DNA from: an uncultured Prevotellaceae bacterium
Lineage (GTDB): Bacteria; Bacteroidota; Bacteroidia; Bacteroidales; Bacteroidaceae
DNA: 64,000 nt
Assembly (NCBI GenBank): GCA_902771785.1
Contig: CACXYH010000008.1
Location: 1 to 64,000 of the forward strand
Direction of reading: 5' to 3'
The notes under the pieces are model-generated. The model had not been told where the DNA came from. It was given only the letters and a program-made list of their open reading frames with translations, and searched no databases. This document shows positions 42,715-52,740 of the stretch, one piece after another; position 1 is the first letter of the stretch; every line of letters begins with the position of its first letter. A program made the position numbers and the translations under genes.

Positions 42715-44100
42715 ATGTTTAGCAAGGACACCTACGTAAGCCGTCGGCAGAGGCTCAAGGAGCTTGTGGGCGATGGCGTTATCATTCTGTTTGGCAACAA
42801 CGAGGCTCCGGCCAACTATCCTGCCAACAGCTATGCACCCATGCGTCAGGACTCGTCGTTCCTCTATTTCTTCGGACAGCACCGCGAGGGGCTCGTGGGC
42901 GTCGTCGACGTGGACAACAACGAGGAGTGGCTGCTGGGCGACGACATTGATATTGAAGACATTGTGTGGATGGGATTCGTCGACTCCGTCGTCGACCTGG
43001 CTGCACAGGTGGGCGTGCAGAAAACTGCACCCATGAGCAAGCTGCCGGAGCTGGTGAAGGGCCGCAACGTGCACTTCCTGCCGCCTTACCGCCACGACAC
43101 GAAAATACAAATCATGGACCTGCTGGGCCTGCACCCCTCGCAGCAGAAGGAGAAGGCCTCGCTGAAGCTCATCAAGGCCGTCGTCAAGATGCGTGCCACG
43201 AAGGAGCCGCAGGAGATTGAGGCCATTGAGCGGGCCTGCGACGTGGGATATATCATGCACACCACCGCACAGCTGCTCATCAAGCCCGGCGTCACCGAGC
43301 GCTTCGTGGGCGGAATGGTCGACGGCGTGGCACGCTCCATGGCGCAGGGCGTCAGCTTTGCAACCATCTTCTCGCAGCACGGCGAAATCATGCACGGCAA
43401 CCCCTCCGACGCCAAGCTCGAGGCAGGACGGCTGGCACTCTGCGATGCGGGCTGCGAGCTCAACGACTACTGCTCTGACAACACCCGCACCATGCCCGTC
43501 AGCGGAAAGTTCACGCAGCGGCAGCTCGAAATCTATTCGATTGTAGAGCAGTGCCACGACTACGTGCTCGAGGTGGCCAAGCCCGGTGTGAAGTACCGGG
43601 ACGTGCACTTTGCCGTGTGCCGGCTGATGACCGAGCGGCTGAAGGAGCTCGGACTGATGAAGGGCGACACCGACGAGGCTGTGGCAGCCGGAGCCCACGC
43701 CATGTTCCTGCCTCACGGACTGGGACACATGATGGGCATGGACGTTCACGACATGGAAGGGCTCGGACAGATCTACGTGGGATTCGACGAGGAGACCCGA
43801 CCCAACCTCGAACAGTTTGGCACTAACTGCCTGCGCATGGGACGCCGACTGGAAGAGGGCTTCGTCGTCACCGACGAGCCGGGCATCTACTTCATTCCGC
43901 ACCTCATCGACCTCTGGCGAAAGGAAGGCCACTGCAAGGAGTTCCTCTGCTTCGACAAGCTCGAGACCTACAAGGACTTCGGAGGCATACGCATTGAGGA
44001 CGACCTGCTCATCACCAGCGACGGCTGCCGCTTCCTGGGCAGCAAGCGCATTCCCTACCACCCGCAGGAGCTCGAGGAGTTTATGAACGCAAAACAATAG
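42715..44100 (+). CDS. pepP: Aminopeptidase P (Xaa-Pro aminopeptidase)
   Basis: 461 residues. The N-terminal creatinase-like domain (RRQRLKELVGDGVIILFGNNE) precedes a pita-bread metalloprotease domain. Metal ligands are visible: LCDAGCELNDYCSDNTRTMPV (two Asp), HGLGHMMGMDVHD (His), VTDEPGIYFIP (Glu) and GGIRIEDDLLIT (Glu). It removes N-terminal residues preceding proline. No signal peptide. It is 27 bases ahead of the C1 peptidase gene and may be co-transcribed. Confidence 0.92.
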   Translation: MFSKDTYVSRRQRLKELVGDGVIILFGNNEAPANYPANSYAPMRQDSSFLYFFGQHREGLVGVVDVDNNEEWLLGDDIDIEDIVWMGFVDSVVDLAAQVGVQKTAPMSKLPELVKGRNVHFLPPYRHDTKIQIMDLLGLHPSQQKEKASLKLIKAVVKMRATKEPQEIEAIERACDVGYIMHTTAQLLIKPGVTERFVGGMVDGVARSMAQGVSFATIFSQHGEIMHGNPSDAKLEAGRLALCDAGCELNDYCSDNTRTMPVSGKFTQRQLEIYSIVEQCHDYVLEVAKPGVKYRDVHFAVCRLMTERLKELGLMKGDTDEAVAAGAHAMFLPHGLGHMMGMDVHDMEGLGQIYVGFDEETRPNLEQFGTNCLRMGRRLEEGFVVTDEPGIYFIPHLIDLWRKEGHCKEFLCFDKLETYKDFGGIRIEDDLLITSDGCRFLGSKRIPYHPQELEEFMNAKQ

Positions 44101-44127
44101 GAAAACTTAATACACAACTACAGCACA

Positions 44128-45324
44128 ATGAAAAAAACTTTTTCACTTGCACTGCTGGCCATGATGGCCGTAGGCGCACAGGCAGATGATGCTGCCAAGA
44201 ACTCGAACAAACCCGTGTTTACCATCGTCAAGGAGAACCCCATCACGTCAATCAAAGACCAGAACCGCAGCGGCACCTGCTGGGACTATTCTACCATCTC
44301 CTTCTTCGAGGCCGAAATACTCAAGGCCACGGGCAAGACCTACGACCTCTGCGAGAGCTTCGTAGCCAACAAGACCTACATGGACCGTGCCATCCAGGTG
44401 GTGCGCTACCACGGCGACTGCCAGTTTGCACAGGGCGGTTCGGCTGAAGACGTGCTCGCCACGATGAAGCGCTACGGCATCTGCCCCGAGGACGCCATGC
44501 CATTCCCCGGCTCGCTCTATGGCGACTCGCTCAACAACTTCAACGAGTTCTTCTCGCTGCTTGAGCCCTATGTGGCTGCCGTGGCCAAGAGCTCGGCCAA
44601 GAAAATCTCCGGCCAGTGGAAGGTAGGTCTGCAGGGCATTCTCGACGCCTACCTCGGACAGTGCCCCGAAGAGTTCGTCTACGAGGGCAAGAAGTACACC
44701 CCGAAGACCTTCGTGCAGTCGCTGGGCATCAACCTCGACGACTACGTGTCAATCACCAGCTACACCCATCACCCCTTCTACAGCACCTTCGCTGTTGAGG
44801 TGCAGGACAACTGGCGCTTCCCGCAGTCGTACAACCTGCCTATGGACGAGATGATGCAGGTCATCGACAACGCCGTCAGCCAGGGCTACACCATCGCGTG
44901 GGGTGGCGACGTCAGTGAGGAAGGATTTACCCGTCAGGGACTGGCCTACGCCGTCGACGACAAGGCTGCACAGAGCCTCGCCGGCAGCGACATGGCACGC
45001 TGGCTGAAGCTCACCTCCACCAAGAAGCGCAGCATTATCGACTCGCTGGGCTGCAACGTGCCCGAGGTGGTTCCCACCCAGCAGATGCGCCAGGACCGAT
45101 TCGACAACTGGGAGCTGACCGACGACCATGGCATGCTCATCTACGGCGTGGCAAAAGACCAGAACGGAAAGGAATACTACATGGTGAAGAACTCATGGGG
45201 CGAGACTGGCGACTACAAGGGCATCTGGTACATGACCAAGACCTTCATCGCTGCCAACACCATGGACTTCCTCGTCAACAAGAACGCCATTCCCAAGGCT
45301 ATACGTAAGAAGCTCGGCATCTGA
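44128..45324 (+). CDS. Secreted C1-family cysteine peptidase (PepC/bleomycin hydrolase-like)
   Basis: 398 residues with a signal peptide (MKKTFSLALLAMMAVGAQA). QNRSGTCWDYST holds catalytic Cys51, DDHGMLIYG the His and VKNSWGE the Asn of papain-like enzymes. The overall layout follows aminopeptidase C. Cytoplasmic PepC is the norm; exported forms occur in Bacteroidales and suit peptide use outside the inner membrane. The next gene (RND adaptor) begins eight bases later. Confidence 0.88.
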   Translation: MKKTFSLALLAMMAVGAQADDAAKNSNKPVFTIVKENPITSIKDQNRSGTCWDYSTISFFEAEILKATGKTYDLCESFVANKTYMDRAIQVVRYHGDCQFAQGGSAEDVLATMKRYGICPEDAMPFPGSLYGDSLNNFNEFFSLLEPYVAAVAKSSAKKISGQWKVGLQGILDAYLGQCPEEFVYEGKKYTPKTFVQSLGINLDDYVSITSYTHHPFYSTFAVEVQDNWRFPQSYNLPMDEMMQVIDNAVSQGYTIAWGGDVSEEGFTRQGLAYAVDDKAAQSLAGSDMARWLKLTSTKKRSIIDSLGCNVPEVVPTQQMRQDRFDNWELTDDHGMLIYGVAKDQNGKEYYMVKNSWGETGDYKGIWYMTKTFIAANTMDFLVNKNAIPKAIRKKLGI

Positions 45325-45332
45325 AAAACAAA

Positions 45333-46358
45333 ATGAAGAAAACAATGTTGGTGGGACTGCTCATGGCTATGGCCATGGGCAGTTGTTCCCATAAGGAAAC
45401 TGCCGGAGTGAAAGCTCCCGTAAGCGTAGAGACAGAGGTCGTAGGGAGTACCAACAAAGCTACGGCACAGACCTATGTGGGAATCGTGGAAGAACGCGAG
45501 GCTACGGCGGTGAGCTTCACCTCAATGGGAACGGTGAAGCGCATGCTCGTGAGCGAAGGGCAGCACGTCAGCCGCGGACAGCTGATAGCTGAGATTGACG
45601 ACACCCAGGCACGCAGCGTGCTCGATGGCGCAGAAGCGCAGATGGCACAGGCCAACGACGCATTGGAGCGCTATAAGTTGCTGCACGACAACGGTTCGCT
45701 GCCCGAGGTGCAGTGGGTCGAAATTCAGAGCAAGGTGGCGCAGGCCAAGGCACAACTGGGTGTTGCACGCAAGAACCTGTCCGACTGCCGGTTGCTGGCA
45801 CCAGTCAGCGGAGTCGTCGGGCGCAAGCAGCTGAAGGCAGGCGAGACGGCATTGCCGTCGCAGGCTGTCGTGACCATTCTCGACATCAGCAGCGTAAAGG
45901 TAAAGGTGGCTGTGCCCGAAACAGAGATTTCAGCCATAGGCCCGTCCACCTCCTCGCAGGTGTTTGTCGAGGCTGTGGGCAAGCGGGTGAATGGCGGACG
46001 CATAGAGAAGGGTGTGCAGGCCGATGCCTTGACGCATACCTATGATATCCGCATCAACGTGGACAATGCCGACCGGCAGCTGTTGCCTGGCATGGTGGCC
46101 AACGTAACCTTCGGAGCTGCCGCTGGCGAACAGCCTGCGGAGCAACTGACATTGCCTGTGACGAGTGTCCAGAAGCGTGCCGACGGTACGCTCTTCGTGT
46201 GGACGGTAGGAAAGGATAGCACCTCTCATCGCACACCTGTTGCCATCGGCCCTACACAGGGTAATCGCATCGTGGTGATCAGCGGTATCAGCAACGGGCA
46301 GCGCATCGTGACGGAAGGCTACCAGAAGCTGAGCGAAGGAACGAAAGTGGCCTTTTAA
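45333..46358 (+). CDS. RND efflux periplasmic adaptor (membrane fusion) lipoprotein
   Basis: 341 residues. Lipobox MAMGSC at about residue 18. YVGIVEEREATAVSFTSMGTVKRMLVSEGQHVSRGQLIAEID is the first lipoyl half, followed by a helical hairpin (residues about 95-145). CRLLAPVSGVVGRKQLKAGE is the second lipoyl half, with beta-barrel and membrane-proximal domains to the end. It links the inner-membrane pump and outer-membrane channel encoded immediately downstream. Its stop overlaps the pump start (TAATG). Confidence 0.9.
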   Translation: MKKTMLVGLLMAMAMGSCSHKETAGVKAPVSVETEVVGSTNKATAQTYVGIVEEREATAVSFTSMGTVKRMLVSEGQHVSRGQLIAEIDDTQARSVLDGAEAQMAQANDALERYKLLHDNGSLPEVQWVEIQSKVAQAKAQLGVARKNLSDCRLLAPVSGVVGRKQLKAGETALPSQAVVTILDISSVKVKVAVPETEISAIGPSTSSQVFVEAVGKRVNGGRIEKGVQADALTHTYDIRINVDNADRQLLPGMVANVTFGAAAGEQPAEQLTLPVTSVQKRADGTLFVWTVGKDSTSHRTPVAIGPTQGNRIVVISGISNGQRIVTEGYQKLSEGTKVAF

Positions 46359-49300
46359 TGAAGAGCGAAGTGACTATGAAGGAAAGAATGTCTTGGCTGC
46401 AATGGCCTTTGGAGCATTATTCCATATCGCTGCTCTTCGTGGGGTTGCTCTTCGTAATGGGCATCTATGGCATGTATGTCATGCCCAAGGACGAGTTTCC
46501 GGCCTTCACAATCCGTCAGGGTGTAGTGATTGCCGTGTGTCCGGGAGCCACCACCGAGGAGGTGGAACAGCAGGTGGCACGTCCGCTGGAGCGCTATCTG
46601 TTTACGTATGGTGAGGTGAATCGTACGAAGACCACTACAACGGCGCAGAATGGAATGTGCATTGTAATGGTGCGACTGAACGACGACGTGAACAACAAAG
46701 ATGAGGTGTGGTCGAAAATCAAGCATGGGCTGGCACTTTTCAAGCAAAGCCTGCCCAGCAGCGTGCTTGCCCTCGTTGCCAACGACGACTTTGGCAACAC
46801 CTCGGCCCTGCTCATCGCTATTGAGAGCCCGGAACGGAGCTATCGTGAGCTGCAGCACTATACCGACCGCCTGAGCGACTGCCTGCGGCGCATACCTTCG
46901 GTAGCTAATGTGCGCATCTATGGTGAACAGAAGGAGCAGATTTCGCTTTACGTAGACCGTCAGCGTCTGCAAGCTTACGGCATTGGGCAGCAAATGCTCT
47001 TTGCCCGTCTGCAGGCTCAAGGCATGACGACCATGAGTGGCAGCCTTAGCGATGACGACCAGCAGGTGCCCATCCACGTAGAGGCAACGGAAAGCAGCGA
47101 GGAGGAAATAGCTAATCAAATCATCTTCAGTGATCCCGTCAGCGGTAAAGTGGCCCGAGTGAGAGATGTGGCCCGGGTAGTGCGCGAATACGATAGTGCC
47201 GACAGCTATATTGAGCAGGACGGACACCCCTGCGTGCTTCTGTCGCTGGAGATGACGCCAGGCAACAACATCGTGCAGTATGGTAGGGAAGTAGACCGCG
47301 TGCTCGATGACTTCCGTGCCACGGAGCTGCCCGACGACGTGACGATTACCCGCATTGCCGACCAACCGAAGGTAGTAGGTGGCAGCGTGACCGACTTCCT
47401 GCGCGACCTGCTCATCTCCATGGCCATTATCATCCTGGTCATGATGGTACTCTTCCCTTTGAGGTCGGCAATTGTGGCTGCCATTACCATACCGCTGAGT
47501 ACCTTCATTTCTGTAGCTTTCATGTATCTGATGGGCATTGAGCTCAACATCGTCACCCTGGCAGCGCTCATCGTAGTGCTGGGCATGGTCGTCGATAATT
47601 CCATTGTGGTAATTGACGGTTACCTGGAATACCTGAACAAGGGCTATGAGCCACACAAGGCAGCTATGGCCTCGGCTCAGCAGTACTTCATGCCCATGAT
47701 GCTGGCCACGCTCTGCATCTGTGTCATCTTCTATCCGTTGCTGCTTACGATGAAGGGCGCTTTTCAGGATGCTTTGCAAGATTTCCCTGTTACCATCACC
47801 ATCAATCTCATGGTGTCGCTCTTCCTGGCTGTGACGGTCATCCCGTTCCTCGAAGTGCTTATCATTAAGCCCGACAAGGTGAGTACTGACGGGAATTCCA
47901 TTACGAAGTGGGTGCAGAGAACTTATAACCATGTGCTTGATGCAACGTTCCGCCACCCATGGCTCACTATCGGCGGAGGCATTGGCGTGGTCATCCTGAC
48001 GAGTCTTATTGCTCTGACGCTGAAGGTGCGACTCTTTCCTTATGCCGACCGCGACCAGTTTGCCGTTGAGGTGTTCATGCCTGAGGGCAAGGGCATTCGC
48101 GAGACACGTGTTATTGCCGACTCGCTGCGCCATGTGCTGCAACAGGACGAGCAGGTGAAGTGCATCACCAGCTTTGTGGGCTGTTCGTCGCCCCGCTTCA
48201 TGACCTGTTATGCCCCGCAGATGGCAGGACGCAACTATGCCCAGTTCATTGTCAACACCACGTCGCAGCAGGCTACACTCGATTTGCTGGCAAAATATCA
48301 GCCCCAGTGGAGCGAAGCCTTCCCTGATGCTTATGTGCGTTTCAAGCGGCTTGACTATCTGGAGGTGCCCGAGTTGGAATATCGCTTCTACGGCGAGAAC
48401 CCTGACTCGCTGCATGAGGTGGCTGAGCGACTGATGGAGCGCATGCGCGAGATGCCCGAGTTGGAGTGGGTACACACCGACTGGCTGCAGCCTTTCCCTA
48501 TCATCAACGTAGAGCTCGATCCTGTTGCCGCAGCTCAATTGGGTATTACCCGTGCTACGGCGGCTTTGGCGCTGAGCACAACGGCCAACGACTTGCGTGT
48601 GGGACAGGTGTGGGAAGACGACTATGAGGTGCCCGTCGTGGTGAAGGACAATACCGACATGACTTTTTCCGACATTCAGAACCTGGGCATTGCCACCCCC
48701 ATGTCGATGACCTCGGCAGGGGTGAGTGGAGTCAATACGACGGTGCCCCTGCGCCAGGTGGCAAAGGTGTCGCCTAAGTGGACAGAGAGCCGCATCATGC
48801 ACCGTGGCGGTGAGCGTTGCCTGACGGTGACAGCCCAGTTTGCCAATGGCGTCTATGCTGCTCCTGTGGAGAACCGCGTGGCAGACATCATGCTGCACGA
48901 AATCGAACTGCCTCAGGGGGTACGTGCCGAGGTGGGAGGCGAGATAGAGTACGATGCCGAGGCACTGCCACAAATCTTCGGGGGTGTGGTCATTGCTATG
49001 GTCATCATTTTCTTCTTCCTGCTTTTCAACTTCAAGAAGTATGGCATTACCACCGTCTGCATTGCTGCCCTGGGACTGATGATACCGGGTGCTCTCATCG
49101 GTCTGGGACTGATGAACCGTACGCTGGGACTCACTTCTATCATGGGTGTCATCACGCTCATGGGAATGATTATGCGCAACGAGATACTCATCTTCGAGCA
49201 TGCCATTGACCTCATCAAGCAGTATGTGGCTGAGCATGGTGATTGGCGTAAGGACCGCAAAGCCTATAACGAAGCTGTGAAGCAGGCCGCCTACGAGGCA

Positions 49301-49489
49301 GGTCGGCGGCGCATGGTGCCCATCTTCCTGACTACGGCAACAACGGCAGTGGGCGTGGTGCCAATGATTATCGCCCAGTCGTCGTTCTGGATGCCCGTGG
49401 GCGTCACCATCTTTGCCGGAGGCATTGGCTCGCTCATCATGGTAGTCACCATGCTTCCTGTTGTATATTGGAAAGTGTCAACTAAGTGA
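46358..49489 (+). CDS. RND efflux transporter, inner-membrane pump
   Basis: 1043 residues, the usual AcrB-type length. Twelve transmembrane segments in two halves with large periplasmic loops. LLISMAIIILVMMVLFPLRSAI and VVLGMVVDNSIVVIDGYLEYL (TM4 with the proton-relay Asp) and a matching C-terminal half (TTATTAVGVVPMIIAQSSF) are visible. It exports drugs or small molecules with proton influx. The substrate cannot be inferred. Overlaps adaptor upstream and TolC-like gene downstream by one and four bases. Confidence 0.93.
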   Translation: MKSEVTMKERMSWLQWPLEHYSISLLFVGLLFVMGIYGMYVMPKDEFPAFTIRQGVVIAVCPGATTEEVEQQVARPLERYLFTYGEVNRTKTTTTAQNGMCIVMVRLNDDVNNKDEVWSKIKHGLALFKQSLPSSVLALVANDDFGNTSALLIAIESPERSYRELQHYTDRLSDCLRRIPSVANVRIYGEQKEQISLYVDRQRLQAYGIGQQMLFARLQAQGMTTMSGSLSDDDQQVPIHVEATESSEEEIANQIIFSDPVSGKVARVRDVARVVREYDSADSYIEQDGHPCVLLSLEMTPGNNIVQYGREVDRVLDDFRATELPDDVTITRIADQPKVVGGSVTDFLRDLLISMAIIILVMMVLFPLRSAIVAAITIPLSTFISVAFMYLMGIELNIVTLAALIVVLGMVVDNSIVVIDGYLEYLNKGYEPHKAAMASAQQYFMPMMLATLCICVIFYPLLLTMKGAFQDALQDFPVTITINLMVSLFLAVTVIPFLEVLIIKPDKVSTDGNSITKWVQRTYNHVLDATFRHPWLTIGGGIGVVILTSLIALTLKVRLFPYADRDQFAVEVFMPEGKGIRETRVIADSLRHVLQQDEQVKCITSFVGCSSPRFMTCYAPQMAGRNYAQFIVNTTSQQATLDLLAKYQPQWSEAFPDAYVRFKRLDYLEVPELEYRFYGENPDSLHEVAERLMERMREMPELEWVHTDWLQPFPIINVELDPVAAAQLGITRATAALALSTTANDLRVGQVWEDDYEVPVVVKDNTDMTFSDIQNLGIATPMSMTSAGVSGVNTTVPLRQVAKVSPKWTESRIMHRGGERCLTVTAQFANGVYAAPVENRVADIMLHEIELPQGVRAEVGGEIEYDAEALPQIFGGVVIAMVIIFFFLLFNFKKYGITTVCIAALGLMIPGALIGLGLMNRTLGLTSIMGVITLMGMIMRNEILIFEHAIDLIKQYVAEHGDWRKDRKAYNEAVKQAAYEAGRRRMVPIFLTTATTAVGVVPMIIAQSSFWMPVGVTIFAGGIGSLIMVVTMLPVVYWKVSTK

Positions 49490-50862
49490 AACGTGTAAAA
49501 TATGCTATCATAATGAGAATGATGAAGAAGATATTAGTACTTGTCCTTTGTTGTGCAAGCTGCGGAAGTGTTGCCGCCCAGAAAGCGTATACGCTGGAGC
49601 AGCTACTCGACTCTGCCCTTCATCACAACGTCGCCGTGCGCAATGCCCGTCTCGGCGTGGAAGCTGCTGAGCAACAACGCAAGGAGGCTTTCACCAAGTA
49701 TTTCCCCAACGTCAGCGGAACAGGACTATGGTTCAATGCCAACAAGGGAATGGCCAAGACCGACGTGAATGCTGCCGACTATATCACCCCGGAACTGGGT
49801 GCAGCACTTGCGCAAATGCTGCCTGCCGAGGCCATGACTGCCCTGGCTAATCCTATGAGCATATCGATGATGAAGAACGGAACTATCGGTAGCGTGATGG
49901 CAGTGCAACCCGTCTTTGCCGGCGGACAGATTGTGAATGGCAACAAACTGGCAAGGGTAGGCGAGGATGTGAGCAGGCTGCAGTTGCAACTGGTGCACAA
50001 CGAGGTGGAGAAAACTACGGAGCAGTACTACTGGCAGCTGGTGTCGATGCAGGAGAAGACGCGGACGCTGGATGCTGTCGACTCGCTGTTGGCCAGCATT
50101 CACAAGGATGTCAGCGTAGCTGTGCAGGCAGGCGTTGCCATGCGCAATGACCTCTTGCAGGTGCAGCTTCGCCAGAACGAGGTGCAGAGTCAGCGTCTGA
50201 AACTGCAGAATGGGATTGCCGTGGTGAAACTTCTCGTGGCTCAGTACTGCGGGCTTCGCGACACTTGCTTTGCGATTACCCATGCCATTGACAGTTACGA
50301 TGCGTCAGCCAGCCTTCAGGCTCCCGTGTTCAGCGTTCAAGCGCTTCCGGAATATCAGTTGCTGGGCAAGCAAGTGGAGGCAGCCCGGTTGCAGAAGAAC
50401 ATGGAGGTGGGAAAGAACCTGCCCAGCGTGGCGGTGGGAGCAGGCTACAACTATCATAACCTGATGGAGAACGACCATAGTTTCGGCATGCTCTTTGCTA
50501 CGGTGAGCGTTCCTATCAGCGACTGGTGGGGAGGCTCGCATGCCATAAAGCGCCGCAAGGCTGAGTTGCAGCGGGCAGAGCAGCAGCAGGTCGACAATGC
50601 CGAACTGCTGAAAATCAGGATGCAGAAGGCTTGGAACGATGCTGAAGAGGCCCGCCAGCAACTGCTGCTGGCAGAGCGGGGCATCGAGCAGGCCAGCGAG
50701 AACCTGCGCCTGAACCGCAACTACTATCGGGCCGGAACGTGCCGGATGAGCGAACTGCTGGAGGCTCAGCTGCTCTATCAGCAGACGCTCGACAAGCGTA
50801 CGGATGCCTATGCCGACTACCGGAACAGGCTGTTGGACTATAGGCAGGCGGCAGGCCAGTAG
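49486..50862 (+). CDS. TolC-family outer-membrane efflux channel
   Basis: 458 residues from GTG 49486 (GTGA overlap with the pump stop); an ATG at 49513 (MRMMKKILVLVLCCAS) would give a cleaner signal peptide. Two OEP repeats are visible as long helices (ALHHNVAVRNARLGVEAAEQQRKEA, LSKQVEAARLQKNME-like, KAWNDAEEARQQLLLAERGIEQASENL), with TolC-type strands such as VAVGAGYNYHN and VSVPISDWWGGSHAIKRRKAE. It completes the tripartite pump and is followed by a terminator. Confidence 0.9.
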   Translation: MKRVKYAIIMRMMKKILVLVLCCASCGSVAAQKAYTLEQLLDSALHHNVAVRNARLGVEAAEQQRKEAFTKYFPNVSGTGLWFNANKGMAKTDVNAADYITPELGAALAQMLPAEAMTALANPMSISMMKNGTIGSVMAVQPVFAGGQIVNGNKLARVGEDVSRLQLQLVHNEVEKTTEQYYWQLVSMQEKTRTLDAVDSLLASIHKDVSVAVQAGVAMRNDLLQVQLRQNEVQSQRLKLQNGIAVVKLLVAQYCGLRDTCFAITHAIDSYDASASLQAPVFSVQALPEYQLLGKQVEAARLQKNMEVGKNLPSVAVGAGYNYHNLMENDHSFGMLFATVSVPISDWWGGSHAIKRRKAELQRAEQQQVDNAELLKIRMQKAWNDAEEARQQLLLAERGIEQASENLRLNRNYYRAGTCRMSELLEAQLLYQQTLDKRTDAYADYRNRLLDYRQAAGQ

Positions 50863-50883
50863 CTATTTTTAATTGCTAAAAAA

Positions 50884-50933
50884 GCGGAACGGCTGCTAAA
50901 AAAACGGCAGTTTGTTCCGCTGTTTCGTTTTTT
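50884..50933 (+). terminator. Terminator of the efflux operon
   Basis: GCGGAAC (50884-50890) pairs with GTTCCGC (50914-50920), with an inner CTGC/GCAG pairing, followed by TGTTTCGTTTTTT. Confidence 0.8.
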
Positions 50934-50938
50934 ATGTT

Positions 50939-50946
50939 TATCTTTG
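50939..50946 (+). promoter_or_regulatory. -7 box (TATCTTTG) for recJ-recQ
   Basis: TATCTTTG right after the terminator and 75 bases before the recJ ATG. Confidence 0.55.
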
Positions 50947-51021
50947 CAAGATAAATTGCCGAAGTAGGCACTTGCTGCATCGGCACAGCAAAGCGAAAGA
51001 CAGAAAAAATGAAACGACATA

Positions 51022-52740
51022 ATGAAATCAAAATGGAATTACGAACCTCCCACAGCCGAACAGACGCGGGCGGCTAAGGAGCTTGCAGAGAAAATCGGCA
51101 TGAGTCCCATCATGGCCGAGCTGCTCATGCGCCGAGGCATCAAGACCGAGAGCGCAGCCAAGCGTTTTCTGCGACCCCTGCTCAGCGAACTGATTGACCC
51201 GTTTCTGATGAACGACATGGACGTGGCCGTAGACCGTCTGAACGACGCCATGGGACGCAAGGAGCGCATCATGGTATATGGCGACTACGACGTGGACGGA
51301 TGTACGGCAGTGGCGCTGGTCTACAGGTTTCTGCAGCAGTTCTATTCAAACATGGAGTACTACATCCCCGACCGCTACGACGAGGGCTACGGCATCAGCA
51401 TCAAGGCCCTGGACTATGCTGCGGAGAAGGGCGTGAAGCTGATTATTGTGCTCGACTGCGGCATCAAGGCTGTGCGCGAGATTGCCTACGCCAAGCAGCT
51501 GGGCATCGACTTTATCATCTGCGACCACCACGTGCCCGACGACGAGCTGCCTTGTGCCGTGGCCATTCTCAACCCGAAGCGTGCCGACTCTACCTATCCT
51601 TTCAAGCATCTGTGCGGATGCGGCGTGGGCTTCAAGTTCATGCAGGCTTTCGCCAAGAACAACGGCATTGCCTTCTCGCAGCTGGTGCCGCTGCTCGACT
51701 TCTGTGCTGTGAGCATCGCTGCCGACATTGTGCCGGTGACGGGCGAGAACCGCATACTGGCCTTCCACGGACTGAAACAGCTGAACCAGAGCCCCTCGGT
51801 GGGACTGAAGGCTATCATCGAGATTTGCGGACTGACGGGACGCGAGCTCACCATGAGCGACATCATCTTCAAGATAGGGCCGCGCATCAATGCCAGCGGA
51901 CGCGTGCAGAACGGTACGGAGACCGTAGACCTGCTGGTGGAGCGTGACTTGCACAGGGCGCTGGCCGAGGCTGCACACATCAACCAGTATAACGAGCAGC
52001 GCAAGGACATCGACAAGCAGATGACGGAGGAGGCCAACCAGATTGTGGAACGACTGGAGAGCCAGGCCCACCAGCCTGCCATCGTGCTCTATGGAGAAGG
52101 ATGGAAGAAGGGCGTCGTGGGTATTGTGGCGTCGAGGCTTACCGAGATGTACTATCGCCCCACGGTGGTGCTCTCGTGCGAGAATGGCATTGCCTCGGGC
52201 TCGGCCCGTTCGGTGGCAGGCTACGACATCTACGATGCCATCAAGAGCTGTCGCGACCTGCTCGAGAACTTCGGAGGCCACACCTATGCCGTGGGTCTCT
52301 CGCTGAAGGTGGAGAACATTGCCGAGTTCCGTCGTCGATTCCAGGAGTACGTCAGTTCGCACATATTGCCCGAACAGACGGAGGCACTGCAGGAGATTGA
52401 GGCTGTGGTGGACTTCCGCGACATTACGAAGAAGCTGCACAACGACCTGAAGAAGCTGGCACCCCACGGACCGGAGAACCCCAAGCCCGTGTTCTGCACG
52501 CGCAACGTCTACGACTACGGAACGTCGAAGGTGGTGGGCAGGCAGCAGGAGCACATCAAGCTGGAGCTGGTCGACTCGCGCTCGAGCAACGTGATGAACG
52601 GCATTGCCTTCGGACAGAGTGCGGCAGCACGCTACATCAAGTCGAAGCGTTCGTTCGACATTATATACACCATAGAGGAGAATATCTACAAGCGGGGCGA
52701 GGTGCAACTGCAGATAGAGGACATCAGACCTTCGGAATGA
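51022..52740 (+). CDS. recJ: Single-stranded-DNA-specific exonuclease RecJ
   Basis: 572 residues. RIMVYGDYDVDGCTAVAL, ICDHHVPDDELP (DHH at 168-170), CGVGFKFMQAF and the DHHA1 part (GIASGSARSVAGYDIYDAI, GGHTYAVGLSL) are all present, and the OB-fold end is intact. It degrades single-stranded DNA 5' to 3' in recombination and repair. The stop overlaps the recQ start (ATGA), so the two are translationally coupled, which fits their joint action. Confidence 0.95.
   Translation: MKSKWNYEPPTAEQTRAAKELAEKIGMSPIMAELLMRRGIKTESAAKRFLRPLLSELIDPFLMNDMDVAVDRLNDAMGRKERIMVYGDYDVDGCTAVALVYRFLQQFYSNMEYYIPDRYDEGYGISIKALDYAAEKGVKLIIVLDCGIKAVREIAYAKQLGIDFIICDHHVPDDELPCAVAILNPKRADSTYPFKHLCGCGVGFKFMQAFAKNNGIAFSQLVPLLDFCAVSIAADIVPVTGENRILAFHGLKQLNQSPSVGLKAIIEICGLTGRELTMSDIIFKIGPRINASGRVQNGTETVDLLVERDLHRALAEAAHINQYNEQRKDIDKQMTEEANQIVERLESQAHQPAIVLYGEGWKKGVVGIVASRLTEMYYRPTVVLSCENGIASGSARSVAGYDIYDAIKSCRDLLENFGGHTYAVGLSLKVENIAEFRRRFQEYVSSHILPEQTEALQEIEAVVDFRDITKKLHNDLKKLAPHGPENPKPVFCTRNVYDYGTSKVVGRQQEHIKLELVDSRSSNVMNGIAFGQSAAARYIKSKRSFDIIYTIEENIYKRGEVQLQIEDIRPSE

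Noticed and set aside
41662..44097. 811-residue minus-strand frame
   Set aside because: It crosses the patatin gene, the divergent promoters and aminopeptidase P, all of which are well supported.
46355..49237. 960-residue minus-strand frame opposite the RND pump
   Set aside because: Shadow frame; the plus-strand pump has all expected membrane segments and neighbours.
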